DNA of 64,000 nucleotides, taken from the NCBI GenBank assembly GCA_032622095.1, contig CP136062.1, positions 32,860,918-32,924,917 of the forward strand, given 5' to 3'. The translations under genes and the position numbers were made by a program. This document shows, piece after piece, positions 9,240 through 22,045 of this stretch (the stretch's first letter is position 1; every line of letters begins with the position of its first letter). The notes beneath the pieces are model-generated. The model was not told where the DNA came from and searched no databases. It worked only from the letters and a program-made list of their open reading frames with translations. The stretch comes from Siphonodentalium dalli. Taxonomy: Eukaryota; Mollusca; Scaphopoda; Gadilida; Siphonodentaliidae.

Positions 9240-11480
9240 AAAAAGTGATGGGGAGGGAGAGGCACCAAAAGTAAATAAAGAACTGTTTCGCCGATTTTGC
9301 CACTCTACCCCTTCGTGCACCCTGACTCGGGTGGCGCTATACCATGGAGATGATTAGGCATCAGTTTGTTGGAAATCGGCGACAAAAATATTTCATAATT
9401 TTTGCTTTTCTGACTGTGACACCAACAGCCAGGGATGTGGCTAGAGGGTCTCGCTGGGGGGGGGTGTCCACCTTGGGAAATTCCAACTGCACCCCCCTTG
9501 AGTCGGAATCACACCAACACAACTTTTTGCATAATTCCACTTGCACCCCCCCCCCCCCTTCAGTCGAAATCACACCAACACAACTTTTTGCTTAATTCCA
9601 TTTGCACCCCCCCCTTGTACCTCATGCTCAGGCCTAATTTCCTATATATTCATAAGCCATGCTTCTATGTTCCCAGTATGAGAACATTAAGATATTTTAA
9701 CCTGAAAATTGCCCCAAAAAAACCAACTAGTGGTCTAATTCCAGACAAATGCACACAGTTACCGACACCAGACCAGGAAACACCGGGCCGACCATGGTTG
9801 TTCGGCCCGGTGTGAGAAAATTTTGAAAACTATACAAGAAAATCGCAAATCCTAGCATCTAGACTGGCCTCAACTGAAGCTTTCCTAGTGTTGGAAATTT
9901 CAAACCTCATGCTCCCCCTCAGGTTGGAAAATTCTTCAACTGATGACCATTTATGTCTACAAGTTTGACCAAATGTAGTAAAATATTGTTTTGCTAAACT
10001 AATTAGCAGTTTCGTATTGGCCATGTGGATGGGGCAATGACACACCGGGCCGACCATGGTTCGGCCCGGTGTGCGAACATTTTGAAATCTGAACAAGAAA
10101 ATCGCAAAATCCTAACATCTAGACTAGCCTCAAGTCTTCTTAGAGTTGGACATTTCAAACCTGACACCCCCCACTTAGGTTGGAAAATTTTCAACTGATG
10201 ACAATTCCAATGACAATGTTGACCAATTGTATGACAATATTGTTTTCTTAAATTAACTAGAAGTTTTTGACTGGCCACGGGGGAGGGACCAGGACACAAG
10301 CTTTCCAAGTGTTGGAAATTTCCAACCTGTCACCCCCTAAGGTTGGAAAATTTCCAACTGATGACCATTTCTGTCAAAAATTTGGACCAAAAATAGGAAC
10401 ATATGCAAATATTGGTCGAAAAACAATAAATTCCCCCGAATAAATTGATTTTACCTGAAATTAGGAATTTCCAACTATTGAAAATATAGCTCTCTGTGGG
10501 GGGGGGGGGGGGGGGGTGAGACACCCCCCACACCCCCCTATAGCCACATCCCTGCCAACAGCGTCATTTTAGAAAAATAGAACATCCATTATCTTCCACG
10601 TACAAAGTTACCACTGTTAGACCCATTTGGTGCTATTTAGATGGTCCCCCGTGAAGTTATATAAACCACAGAAACATTCGCAAATATATAGATGCCAAAA
10701 TATGGCGTCTTTAACCAACACTACTTTATTCCTCGTATCATCGGAGGAGAACGTGTAAGAATTTGTGGATATTGGCGCTAAATATATTTTTATCAGTTTG
10801 TGTGAACCGCCCTCCCTACACTGACTCAAGCGGCGCCACTTTTGTCATTTTTAAACAACACACTTAGACTCATTATTAAGATGAATATATATATATAACA
10901 TTGGTGGAAATCGTTGACTAAACACATTCGTATCGGACTTAGTGCCCCCATCTACCATCCAAACGGCGTTAACTTGGCGTCTTTAAATCACACGATTAGA
11001 TACCTCGTATCACAGAAAAAACGTACATCAATTTGGTGTAAATCGGCGTTAAAATGTGTTCGAATGGCCTCATGTTTACATCTTTAAACCACACAATTAG
11101 ACTCCTGATATCATGGCTATGATAATGTACAAGCTTGGTGGTAATCGGCGACTAAACAAATTCTTATAAATTTAAATTTCTCTCACACAAACGGCACCAA
11201 TTTGGCGTCTTTAAATCATAGGATTAGAGCCCTGGTATCATGGAGAATGTGTATCAATTTGGTGAAAATCGGCGCAAACAATATGTTTATCAATGTTGGT
11301 GCCCCTCTCCCCTTCAGTGCACCCTGGTTTAAGCCACATGATGAAACTCCTGATATATCATGGGGAGTCTTATGTATAAATAGTGGTAATCGGCGACTAA
11401 ACAAATTGTTATCAAATTTAGTGACCCCTCCTATTATCTCATCCAAACGACACAGATGGTTCGTGAATATGTTTAGATAA
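9240..11480. repeat. Degenerate ~105-135 bp repeat field split by a hAT element
   Basis: Blocks such as GGCGTCTTTAAA(C/T)CACA, GATTAGA, CTGATATCATGG and GGAAATCGGCGACTAAACAA recur at irregular spacing at 9240-9429 and 10555-11480. The two parts are one field interrupted by the hAT element at 9430-10554. Frames within it are broken by the repeats. Confidence 0.6.
9430..10554. mobile_element. Non-autonomous hAT-like element 1
   Basis: The ends are CAGGGATGTGGCTA...TAGCCACATCCCTG, and an exact 8 bp duplication CCAACAGC flanks it at 9422-9429 and 10555-10562. CAGGG-type termini with an 8 bp target duplication define the hAT superfamily. The 1125 bp interior has C- and G-homopolymer tracts near the ends, repeated GTTGGAAATTTCCAACC blocks, and inverted CACCGGGCCGACCATGGTT segments. 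No transposase frame is present. The G-run at 10498-10516 may be hard to sequence. Confidence 0.9.
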
Positions 11481-12279
11481 CAATACAAAACGTGCGTATA
11501 CCTCAGACTTGTGAAGTACTGCTTGTCTTATACTCCTATTAAAACTGGGTGTATATCATTTGAAAATGAGAAGCTTTCGCAATGGGTAAAGATTATATAA
11601 CAATATAAGGTCACGTGTTGAGTATTATCTCCGTGGACGTACATTTTGACTCCGTTTTGATGAACATATTAATACGGCGTTGTGGTCATAAGTTTGTTCT
11701 CATTGTATAAAACAATACGTTTGTTCAAATAGAAGAGGATGTGGTTACAGCCCCTTAACGTGTTGTGAAACACTGCGGTATGTTGATCAAATAGAAATGA
11801 AGAATAATCGTGATCAAAGTAGATATTTTTACGAATATCAATCCAAATTAACACAACACATCGTCATTCTTATATATTAATTAGATGCAATGACCCTCGA
11901 TACCGAAATCATTTGAGTTAGTTTATCGCCGATAGTAGCATCCCGAATCGAGATGTAAATATTTACAATTGAGCATAGTTCTGAGGATGTTTTCTACGGA
12001 GTGGTATGGTAGATTTCTTAGAAATTTTCGGCGATGTTAGTAGAATGTATATTCCCCGAGTTGGCATAGCGCCTGAGTACGCACATCGACAAATCCATAA
12101 TATGTCTTTAAATTGTTTACGTGGCAGCAACATCCGCGATGTTCTCACGTGAAATCGTTTGTCAACTTGAACAGGGGAATGGCGCGACAGTTCAAGTTTG
12201 CAATTTTCAGCAATGTACTAATTTGTAGGACATTCAAAGGTGTATATGCAACAGTTTCCCCTGAAATGATGGATAAACT
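11481..12279. other. Non-coding stretch
   Basis: I see no recognisable gene, tandem array or terminal repeat. Two minus-strand frames of about 61 codons carry no known motif. Confidence 0.4.
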
Positions 12280-12750
12280 ATCAAACTAAATTTTATTCAG
12301 ATATGATCACACAATCTGAAGTTGTCATCCGAAAACCAAAAATTGACAGGATTCTAAGTGGAAAAATGGCCATAACTCTCGAAAAAATGGGCGGAGCAAA
12401 CTCATTGTCGCACTTGACCTGTATATAGGGCTAGTAAACTCACATACCAAATTTGGTTCAGATATGATAACACAAACTGTAGTTATCATCCGGAAACCAG
12501 AAAATTACAAGATTCTAAGTCGAAAAAGGGCCATAACTCTCGCAAAAATGAGCGGAGCAAACCCATATTCGAACATGACCTGTATTTTGGTCTGATAAAC
12601 TCACCTATGAAATTTGCTTTTGATCTATTAACCGAAACTGAAATTATCATCCGGAAACCATTTCCGGACGGACGGACGGACGCACGGGTGGACACCGGCT
12701 ATTTTAATAGTCCCCCGAAATTGTTTTTCGGGGGACAAAAACGACATGGT
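12280..12750. repeat. Interspersed repeat with ~165 bp subrepeats and a terminal hairpin
   Basis: Subunits carry GATATGAT(C/A)ACACAA, ATCATCCGGAAACCA, GGCCATAACTCTCG and GCGGAGCAAAC. The element ends in (GGAC)n and a hairpin TCCCCCGAAA...TTTCGGGGGA at 12710-12742. Similar wording (ATCATCCGGAAACC, GGCCATAA) recurs at 61900-61970. The class is unknown; the arrangement is common in molluscan interspersed repeats (from memory, not checked). Confidence 0.5.
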
Positions 12751-13081
12751 GCTATAGAATTAGAACGGAAATATTCATATAAAATGCATCTGTACCACAC
12801 CTAACTACGTGAGAAGTACAATTACATGTATTACGCTCCAACTGTAGCGATCATCCCGGAATTTACCTGTAAATAGCATACAGTTATCTCACAAGAATCA
12901 ATCATACAGGTATTTGAAAGCAAATGTCCGTAGCAGCGTTACATCAAGTGGACTACAGTGTAAACACATTTTACTTCTCATGTCGTTCACTTTGGTAAAG
13001 ATGCATCACACATGACTGTTTTCGTTCATATTTTGGCACCATGTAGTTTGTTATGACGAAATGCCTCCAAAATATACCGTA

Positions 13082-13716
13082 TGTTACTCCGAGTTATGTA
13101 GTAACTGACGAGTTTTGTTGTAGCTCACGAGTTACGTAGTAACAATCGACGAGATTTGTGGTAGCTCACGAGTTTTGTAGTAAAATCGACGAGTTATGTA
13201 GTAATTTCAGGTTACGAGTTTTGTAGTAAAATATCGACGAGTTTTGTAGTAAAAAACAAGCTGATTATTTATTTTTCAACTACATGTATTATAATTGAAT
13301 ATGCAGAGTGTAACTTTGTCAAATCACATGGGTATCCACAAGAACGAACCAAGAACCAAGAGGTGGCGTAGAGTTGTCTATATTGCAAAAACAAAGAGAA
13401 ACGATTATTAGTAACAATAACTGTATGGTACGCATGCATGACTCGCCGCTCTCTTTTGTTTCACGGCTACTGTTGGTTGCGTTTATTTCTTAGAGTGCAC
13501 AAGCCGCGAATCCATTATGCACTGAGAGAAAAATGACGTTTGTTTTTTACTACAAAACTCGTCGATATTTTACTACAAAACTCGTAACCCAAACTACTAC
13601 ATAACTCGTCGATTTTACAACAAAACTCGTGAGCTACCACAAAACTCGTCGATTGTTACTACATAACTCGTGAGCTACCACCAAACTCGTCAGTTACTAC
13701 ATAACACGGCGTAACA
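13082..13716. mobile_element. TIR element whose ~180 bp arms are short tandem repeats
   Basis: The left arm (13082-13256) and right arm (13533-13716) are inverted copies. Each is built from a 15-20 bp motif, GACGAGTTTTGTAGTA with variants GAGTTATGTAGTAAC and GTAGCTCACGAG. The exact pentamer CCGTA flanks both ends (13077-13081, 13717-13721), a candidate 5 bp target duplication. The interior of about 275 bp is non-coding. Superfamily unknown. Confidence 0.75.
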
Positions 13717-13941
13717 CCGTATGACGGAATACAATGATCGCTGTCATTTAAAGTGATCAATCTAAAATTACCGATAGAGTGACAGCGCGCCTCAAGAGCG
13801 AACTTGATTGGTTGTGGTGATATTATTTTATATTTAGCACCAACCAACTGTAATCGACAAGACATATTGAAATACTTTTAAATATGTTTATATGTTAAAG
13901 AGTGTGGATGCGTGTGCGACAGAGACTCGAGAGTGAGTGGG

Positions 13942-13953
13942 CGAGAGAGAGAT

Positions 13954-14004
<51 letters not shown>

Positions 14005-14085
14005 AAAAGAAAGAGGGAGAGAGATCACCGAGGTAGAGATAGAGAGAGATCGAATGAGAAGGGAGACACCGAGAGAGAGGGTGTA
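13942..14085. repeat. (GA)n purine tract
   Basis: A long GA dinucleotide run with imperfect edges. It opens in several frames by composition only and is not a gene. Confidence 0.95.
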
Positions 14086-14286
14086 TATGATGGCGTGGGT
14101 GGACTTGAGTGCGTGTGCCTAAATGCATAATACACGAATGAGTAGCGACTGTATGTTATTCCATTCCTTGTGATGTAACTTTGTTTTGTATAAACTTATA
14201 CTTGTATATATGTTGACATATTTGTGTCCATGTTTCTGTGTGTATATGTTCTGTATTCAATAACTCTTCACATATGGAAGACAATT

Positions 14287-14312
14287 AAATATATATATAT
14301 ATATATATATAA
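14287..14312. repeat. (TA)n microsatellite
   Basis: Short uninterrupted TA run. Confidence 0.9.
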
Positions 14313-14543
14313 TTATGATTCCCAACTGCATCCCTGATACAAATTGCAGCTGTCGGATATGTTCAATTTAACACCCCGTTTTGGTTGGAACTATTCCAAC
14401 TGAGAACACTTAGGTCCAGACAATTATCGGAAGTACAAGAATATTCAGTTTGGTCTAAAAACAACACATTGGCTTTGTCTGACCCACATGTTTGTGAGTA
14501 AAGGGGGCGGTGTCCAAAACAATTATCAAAAGCACAAGGACCT

Positions 14544-14833
14544 GTTACGCGCTCCGCTGCCCGCCCCATTTTGCGCTGCCCATATACGCCGCTTCTATAT
14601 ATATACGCGCCTGATTCACGTTAATTGTAGTATAATAATAACTTATTATACTACCATTAACGTGAAGCAGGTGCGTATATAGAAGTAGGGACGTGGCTTG
14701 GGGTATCCACCTTGGGAAATTCCAACTGAACCCCCACACCTTGAATCAGAATCATAATCAGACCAAACACAAGTTTTGCACAATTCCATTTGCACACCCC
14801 TTGCACATCAGTGCTCAGGCCTAAACTCCTCCT

Positions 14834-14871
<38 letters not shown>

Positions 14872-15862
14872 ATGGTTATATTTTCCCGGTATAATCAGAT
14901 CTATTCAGATATTTTAACCTGAAATAGTGCCTTAATCCTAACATCTAGTGGTCTAACTCCAGACAAATGCACATGGCTACGCACAAGAGACCAGGACACA
15001 TCATGTGTGTTCGGCCCGGTGTGAGAAAAGTTTGAAAACTATACAAATCCTAGCATCTAGACTGGCCTCAAATGAAGCTTTCCGAGTGTTGGAAATTTCA
15101 AACATCATACACCCCGCCAGGTTCGAAAATTCTCCAACTGATGACAATTTCAGTCCACAAGTTTGACCAAATGTAATAAAATATTGTTTTGTTAAACTAA
15201 TTAGGAGTTTTGTTTTGGCCATGGGTGAGGGACAACGACACACCGGGCCGAACATGGTTCGGCCCTGTTTGTGAAAATTTTGAAATCTGAACAAGAAAAT
15301 CGCAAAATCCTAGCATCTAGACTAGCCTCAAGCCTTCCTAGAGTTGGAAATTTCAAATTTGACACCCCCACTTAGGTTGGAAATTTTCCAACTGATGACA
15401 ATTCCAATGACAAAGTTGACCAAATGTTGTTCACAATATTGTTTTCTTAAATTAACTAGCAGTTTTTGACTGGCCACGAGGGAGGGACCAGGACACAAGC
15501 TTTCCGAGTGTTGGAAATTTCCAACCTGTCACCCCTCCTATATAAGGTTGGAAAATTTTCAACTGATGACCATTGCAATCCAAATTTTTTACCAAAAATA
15601 TGCAAATATTGGTCCAAAAACAATTAATTCCCCCCAATAAATAGTTTGAAAATAAAACTACAAGATCATTTTCAATCTATTTTTGGTGTGAAATTTCCAA
15701 CTAATGTTTTGGCAGGTATGAAATTTCCAACTGTTGAAAATTTTGACAAAATTTGGGGGGGGGGTGAGACACCCCAAACCCCCCTGTCGCAACGTCTCTG
15801 TATATAAGCGGCCTACAATGTATATGGGCAGCGCAAAGGGGGCGGGTAGCGGAGCGCGTTAC
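14544..15862. repeat. Palindromic element interrupted by hAT element 2
   Basis: GTTACGCGCTCCGCTGCCCG at 14544 pairs with its near complement ending at 15862. Inner parts also pair (GCGCTGCCCATATAC at 14574 with GTATATGGGCAGCGC near 15820; CACGTTAAT with ATTAACGTG around 14617 and 14656). Removing 14686-15800 restores one fold-back of about 200 bp. It is the older insertion. Confidence 0.75.
14686..15800. mobile_element. Non-autonomous hAT-like element 2
   Basis: Same family as the element at 9430-10554, with shared blocks including the ACCGGGCCGAACATGGTTCG region and a terminal G-run before GTGAGACACCCC. The termini have decayed to TAGGGACGTGG and CAACGTCTCTG. Near-identical 8 bp flanks, TATAGAAG (14678-14685) and TATATAAG (15801-15808), fit a hAT target duplication. 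It contains a (TA)n tract near 14836-14867. No transposase frame. Confidence 0.8.
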
Positions 15863-16270
15863 ATACCCTGTGTCAAAAGTAAACAAAATATTTGATGTTT
15901 CTGAAACAAAACTTTCTAAGTCTCAACTAACCAATGGTACCAAGGACTGGGCATTTTCCAACTGAACTTTCGAACTGATGGCGATTTCAGTCTATAATAT
16001 TGACTGCACGTATGACAATTTTAGGATAACGCTGACTTTCACGACCGTTTATCAACAACCAGAGCAGCCATCATTAAATTATTTTAAAATGTATATGTTC
16101 TTATGTGTTCCGTGAAGGTGCTGAGTTTATATCAAATCCCTCGGATTAGCCAAAGACTGTGACAATAATCATATAAGAACAATAACGGCATTTAAATTTA
16201 ACAGTATCAGTTTCCTCCACCAACATACGTATAATTATATCAGCAAGACTCGACAGCATAACAGAACATT
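15863..16270. other. Non-coding stretch
   Basis: It carries short CCAACTGA-type phrases related to the hAT family interior, but no ends. No gene recognised. Confidence 0.35.
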
Positions 16271-16375
16271 AGCATGGCCGCTTAACATCGGGGCTTCTTT
16301 ATACCTGCCCAGACCACATTAGCATGGTATGACCACTAAACATTGGGGCTCCTGTACAACCGCCCAGCCTATTTT
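16271..16375. repeat. Two-copy direct repeat, ~53 bp
   Basis: AGCATGG...GGGGCT...CCGCCCAG-like text occurs twice in succession (about 16271 and 16322) with moderate divergence. Confidence 0.5.
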
Positions 16376-16702
16376 CCGGGTCGTTGCTTGTTGGACCCCG
16401 TTTGCGGGTTTATAACTGGGAATTCACAATACGGCACCCCTCAATTGAACCATATTCCCAAATTAGTCACCTCTTTGTTCGGAATTTTCCAACTGTTATT
16501 GCAGGCCTTCCATGCAGCTGTTAAAAATGTCCAACCAGAAAACCCCGTAATGGTCAAAACGTAAGAGTCAAAACGAAAATGCCAAAAGCAGGAAGACTTG
16601 TGATTTGAGAGGGCAAGACAATCACAAATCCATTCATAAACAATACGTAGAAAATTATAGAAAAAGTTAAAACACGCACTTTATTATCTACCGCTATTAT
16701 GT

Positions 16703-16858
16703 ACGGAAGCACGAACGCTCTTTATAAGAGACGATCGTTGATGGAAGCATGGACGCTCTTTATAAGAGACAATCGTTGGTGGAAGCATGGACGCTCTTTA
16801 AAAGAGACGATCGTTGGTGGAAGCATGGACGCTCTTTATAAGAGACAATCGTTGGAAT
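16703..16858. repeat. Minisatellite, 38 bp unit
   Basis: Four copies containing GACGCTCTTTATAAGAGAC and AATCGTTGGTGGAAGCATG. Each unit holds an inverted CTCTTTATAAGAG palindrome, so each could form a small hairpin. Confidence 0.9.
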
Positions 16859-17221
16859 GTTTGCTCGGCTGACAAAACTAAAATTGCACGTTGAAACTTC
16901 CTCTTTTAACAGTCGATATCTGGTTATCAAAACATCAATGGGTTCACGTGTTTAATCTGCTTCTAGGCGCATACATTAATTGATATACACCCCTCGTTAA
17001 GTTGGTTTAAACAATATTTATTTCTACCATCAAAGAACATATCGATCTCCGATATAACTAGCTGGTTTGCGTCTGCATATACGTACAATCTTGGGTTATA
17101 ATGCGTGTTGGTCAAAATTATACTGCTAAGACAATTAAACTATCGTCATTTTTTATTTGAAATGTCATGTTCCAGTCATTGGTACAACACGAGCGGTTTA
17201 AGAACAAATCTATAGTGATCT

Positions 17222-17414
17222 GCATGAAGCATTCCTGAACATATATAATTTTAAGAATATTTCAATCATGGCTGCTATTGAAGCATTCCTGAACATATAT
17301 AATTTTAAGAATATTTTAATCATGGCTGCCCATGAAGCATTCCTGAACATATATAATTTTAAGAAATTTTTTAATCATGGCTGCTCATGGAGCATTCCTG
17401 AACATATATAATTT
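17222..17414. repeat. Divergent leading units of the 42 bp array
   Basis: Four copies of a longer (~52-58 bp) variant in which GAAGCATTCCTGAACATATA replaces the usual CATGTTTCACACCAC block before TTTTAAGAATATTTTAATC. They mark the array's left edge. Confidence 0.8.
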
Positions 17415-19612
17415 TAAGAATATCTTAATCATGGCTGCTCGTATTTCACACCACTTTAAGAATATATTACTAATGGCTGCTCATGTTTCACACCACTTTA
17501 AGAATATTTTAATCATGGCTGCTCATGTTTTACACCACTTTAAGAATATTTTAATCATGGCTGCTCATGTTTTACATCACTTTAACAATATTTTAATCAT
17601 GGCTGCTTATGTTTCACACCACTTTAAGAATATTTTAATCATGGCTGCTCATGTTTCACACCACTTTAAGAATATTTTAATCATGGCTGCTCATGTTTCA
17701 CATGACTTTAAGAATATTTTAATCGTGGCTGCCCATGTTTCACACCACTTTAAGAATATTTTAATCATGGCTGCTCATGTTTCACACCACTTTAAGAATA
17801 TTTTAATCATGGCTGCTCATGTTTCACACCACTTTAAGAATATTTTAATCATGGCTGCTCATGTTTCACATGACTTTAAGAATATTTTAATCATGGCTGC
17901 TCATGTTTCACACCACATTATGAATATTTTAATCAATGCGCTCATGTTTCACACCACTTTAAGAATATTTTAATCATGGCTGCGCATGTTTCACATGACT
18001 TTAAGAATATTTTAATCATCGCTGCCCATGTTTCACACCACTTTAAGAATATTTTAATCATGGCTGCTCATGTTTCACACCACATTATGAATATTTTAAT
18101 CAATGCGCTCATGTTTCACACCACTTTAAGAATATTTTAATCATGGCTGCTCATGTTTCACATGACTTTAAGAATATTTTAATCATGGCTGCTCATGTTT
18201 CACACCACTTTAAGAATATTTTAATCATGGCTGCTCATGTTTCACACCACTTTAAGAATATTTTAATCATGGCTGCTCATGTTTCACACCACTTTAAGAA
18301 TATATTACTAATGTCTGCTCGTGTTTCACACCACTTTAAGAATATTTTAATTATGGCTGCTCATGTTTCATACCACTTTAAGAATATTTTAATCATGGCT
18401 GCTCATGTTTCACACCACTTTAATAATATTTTAATCATGGCTGCTTTAAGAATATTTTAATCATGGCTGCCCATGTTTTACACCACTTTAAGAATGTTTT
18501 AATCGTGGCTGCTCATCTTTCACACCACTTTAAGAATATTTTAATCATGGCTGCTCATGTTTCACACCACTTTAAGAATATTTTAATCATGGCTGCTCAT
18601 GTTTCACACCACTTTAAGAATATTTTAATCATGGCTGCTCATGTTTCACACCACTTTAAGAATATTTTAATCATGGCTGCTCATCTTTCACACCACTTTA
18701 ACAATAGTTTAGTCATGGCTGCTCATGTTTCACACCACTTTAAGAATGTTTTAATCGTGGCTGCTCATCTTTCACACCACTTTAAGAATATTTTAATCAT
18801 GGCTGCTCATGTTTCACACCACTTTAAGAATATTTTAATCATGGCTGCTCATCTTTCACACCACTTTAACAATAGTTTAGTCATGGCTGCTCATGTTTCA
18901 CACCACTTTAAGAATGTTTTAATCGTGGCTGCTCATCTTTCACACCACTTTAAGAATATTTTAATCATGGCTGCTCATGTTTCACACCACTTTAAGAATA
19001 TTTTAATCATGGCTGCTCATGTTTCACACCACTTTAAGAATATTTTAATCATGGCTGCTCATGTTTCACACCACTTTAAGAATATTTTAATCATGGCTGC
19101 TCATCTTTCACACCACTTTAACAATAGTTTAGTCATGGCTGCTCATGTTTCACACCACTTTAAGAATATTTTAATCGTGGCTGCTCATCTTTCACACCAC
19201 ATTAAGAATATTTTAATCATGGCTGCTCATGTTTCACACCACTTTAAGAAAATTTTAATCATGGCTGCTCATCTTTCACACCACTTTAACAATAGTTTAG
19301 TCATGGCTGCTCATGTTTCACACCACTTTAAGAATGTTTTAATCGTGGCTGCTCATCTTTCACACCACTTTAACAATATTTTAATCGTGGCTGCCCATAT
19401 TTCACACCACTTTAAGAATATTTTAATCATGGCTGCTCATGTTTCACACCACTTTAAGAATATTTTAATCATGGCTGCTCATGTTTCACACCACTTTAAG
19501 AATATTTTAATTATGGCTGCTCATGTTTCACACCACTTTAATAATATTTTAATTATGGCTGCTCATGTTTCACACCACTTTAAGAATATTTTAATCACGG
19601 CTGCTCATGTTT
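17415..19612 (+). repeat. 42 bp minisatellite, ~52 copies, frame-preserving
   Basis: The unit is GCTGCTCATGTTTCACACCA followed by CTTTAAGAATATTTTAATCATG. Because 42 is a multiple of three, one frame stays open over long spans (17377-17973 and 18463-19629) and would read as repeats of AAHVSHHFKNILIM. From about 18480 on, a higher-order pattern appears: a unit with CATCTTTCAC...AACAATAGTTTAGTCATG alternates with GAATGTTTTAATCGTG units every four to seven monomers. Nothing else suggests expression, so I treat it as satellite DNA. Confidence 0.9.
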
Positions 19613-19615
19613 TAG

Positions 19616-21272
19616 CAAAACGACAGTAATATCCATCTTGATTACGGTCGTTTTGAAACAACCAAAAGTGACATTATTAAAATATTTTACAATCTCTAAT
19701 TTTACTAATGTTTTATAAACATAATGACCATTTCCTCCATTATTTATGATTAGTCAAATACCGGGTGATATCATCGCATACTAATATTGGTAGCATATAT
19801 TCCATTGCATTTTATATGGAAATCTCAATGAAGACATAGCCGTTAATAAACTTCGAACCTGAACTAATTAGCTGGTAGTACATAAAGCGGTTGATACTCT
19901 GAGCAACCTTCGTCAATGATCAAATATAAAACAAAATCGCGACATTTGAGCAGCGTATGCGACTGTTTCATGAAAGTATAAATATGGCCGGGTAGTCACC
20001 TCGCTGTGTATAATTGACAGAAAAACAAACAGGACACGCTAACCACTGGACAACGGGAATCCCGAGTAGAAACGTACTGATAACCAATTACCGATTTAGT
20101 TTTATTTTAGGAAATATCTAAACATTTTCATTTAACATTATCGCTTTGACAGACCAACATAACGGTTACATCAATAGGAACCACTAACATCGTCGTATTA
20201 ATCAGGTACAAGAGAAGAGAACAGACTTACCTTGTTAGTACAAATGTAGGATGTTTCCTTGGTCTCTGAACAGTCTGGACAGAAATTACGCTCTGGAGAA
20301 TTACGCTCTGGAGAATTACGCTCTGGAGATTATCCGGCGGTTGAATTATTAATATCAGTTTTGAAGGACTGCGACGTCTGTTATCGCGTTGGGATTTCAA
20401 TCTACCTATCGATACACAAGTCAGAACTAGTCCTGTGTCGATCCCATGACTCAAATTGTTGTTTGCATCGTATCTAAGAGTCTATATTTGCACTAGGAAT
20501 GAAGTCCTTAACAAATTATGCAAAATCATTGTCGACAGTGTGTTCGAATTTTCCAGTCCATAAGGGTGCGTTCATACAGCAGTTACATTGCCTGGCAATT
20601 TTTCCGCAAAATTCTTCATTAGATATTTTTTGTCGCACACGTTTGAATGATAAATGTTGTAATTACATAATGATTATGGCTGTTAGATTATTGCAATGCC
20701 TATTGGAGCAGAGAACTGCCACGAATTATTGTACAACCGATTCATTCCAGAATGTTGAAGGCTAATTTCGGGCAAATGTAGGCCGTAGAACGACTCATGA
20801 AATTACATAGATTTAGCTATGCATGTATAGTAACTTGTAGGAGAAATGTATAGTTTTTGTAGAATTTTCTAAAGTTCAATGCGTTCAAAGTGAACCCAAG
20901 CGCCTTGACCAATACAATGCATACGTTAAGCGAAATCGACAGTACTTGAAACTATATGATCATACGGAAAAATTGCAATCGCAGTGACATGCAGTAACAT
21001 AGGACCATATTATTTTGGTGCTGCGAATATTCGAGAATATTTAAACATATTTTACTGAAACAACATGTTCACCCCCTCGGGGTGAGGGGTGAGTCGTGGG
21101 TATGTTTCTAGGGGGTATTTGGGCGGGCCACCCACACATGCTGTCAAATTGACCGAAAGAGACATTTTTGCGATTTTGGAATAAGGAATAGGGAATAGGG
21201 AATAAATTCCAAAAGCATGTTCGTGATATTTTTACCTGCTATTCTAGAATGGCACAAACTTAGCCAGGTTAA
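19616..21272. other. Non-coding stretch with one small tandem repeat
   Basis: The 15 bp unit AATTACGCTCTGGAG is repeated three times near 20284-20328. An 88-codon plus frame at 20499-20765 begins with ATG but has no recognisable domain, and its start region (GGGTGCGTTCATACAGCAG) looks like interspersed repeat. Nothing else supported. Confidence 0.4.
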
Positions 21273-21752
21273 AGGTACTCAATCTGATCAGACGGCCCCC
21301 ATACCACCAAGATACAACACTACAACAACAACAACAACAACAACAACACCACCATCAACATTTCTTCAAGATACGCTTTAGTTATCAGAATCGATTTATT
21401 GCAACAAAATAATGCTAAACACTGTAAACTAAGGTATCAAATTTCCCAAAACTTGTTATTTATCAACATTATGTTCAACAAAATATGGCCGCATTATCAC
21501 TAAAGTATCACGAAATTTGACCGTATTACCACTTGATTTTAGAGTTATCCATCTTCATCCGCAATTTTGTTCGAGACACTCCGTTTCTGGGCCACATGTT
21601 ATTACATATCTCGAGAAATAACAAACTTCAAAATTCGATATCTGATCACTCTGAGCTTTGATGGGTGGATTCCTCAACTCGAATCAAATATGTTTTACCC
21701 CCGAAGCCCATTAAAATAGTAACTGAGGAGCGTCTGATCTGATTAAGTACCT
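21273..21752. mobile_element. TTAA-flanked MITE, family A
   Basis: TIRs AGGTACTCAATCTGATCAGA and the near complement ending AGTACCT are flanked by TTAA at 21269-21272 and 21753-21756. A TTAA target duplication points to Kolobok- or piggyBac-type transposases; the AGG terminus does not decide. 480 bp, non-coding, contains a (CAA)n run at about 21319-21348. A truncated second copy starts at 25037. Confidence 0.8.
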
Positions 21753-22045
21753 TTAAAACGGTGGCAGGCCGGCATAGTGCGTTAAAATATAAATGGAAGA
21801 ATGGCAATTGGTGGGAATTTATTTGTATGTCGAAAGCGCCGAAAGCGACAAAAAGTGCGCCGAAAGCGCCATTAGCAAGTGGCCCTAATAGGATTCCATA
21901 ATGTCAGTTAGCTAATCATAATAAATCATGAATATTGATTGTCAAGGCGTAATATTCCTTACCTTAGTTTAAAAAACGCTGAATACTATACTATGCGTAC
22001 AAATTATACATTATTATCTAAGTGGATATCCTGAGTCTTCTGCAT

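Noticed and set aside
9435-9815. 126-codon plus frame
   Set aside because: It lies wholly within the hAT element's C-rich end and has no motif.
13895-14130. Arg/Glu-rich frame (RERERE)
   Set aside because: A (GA)n microsatellite.
17222-19612. CRISPR-like repeat array
   Set aside because: The units are contiguous with no unique spacers, and the context is eukaryotic.
17377-19629. Frames of 198, 105 and 388 codons as repeat-protein genes
   Set aside because: They are the 42 bp minisatellite read in its open frame. There is no promoter, no splice signals and no non-repeat domain, and several array shifts break the frame.
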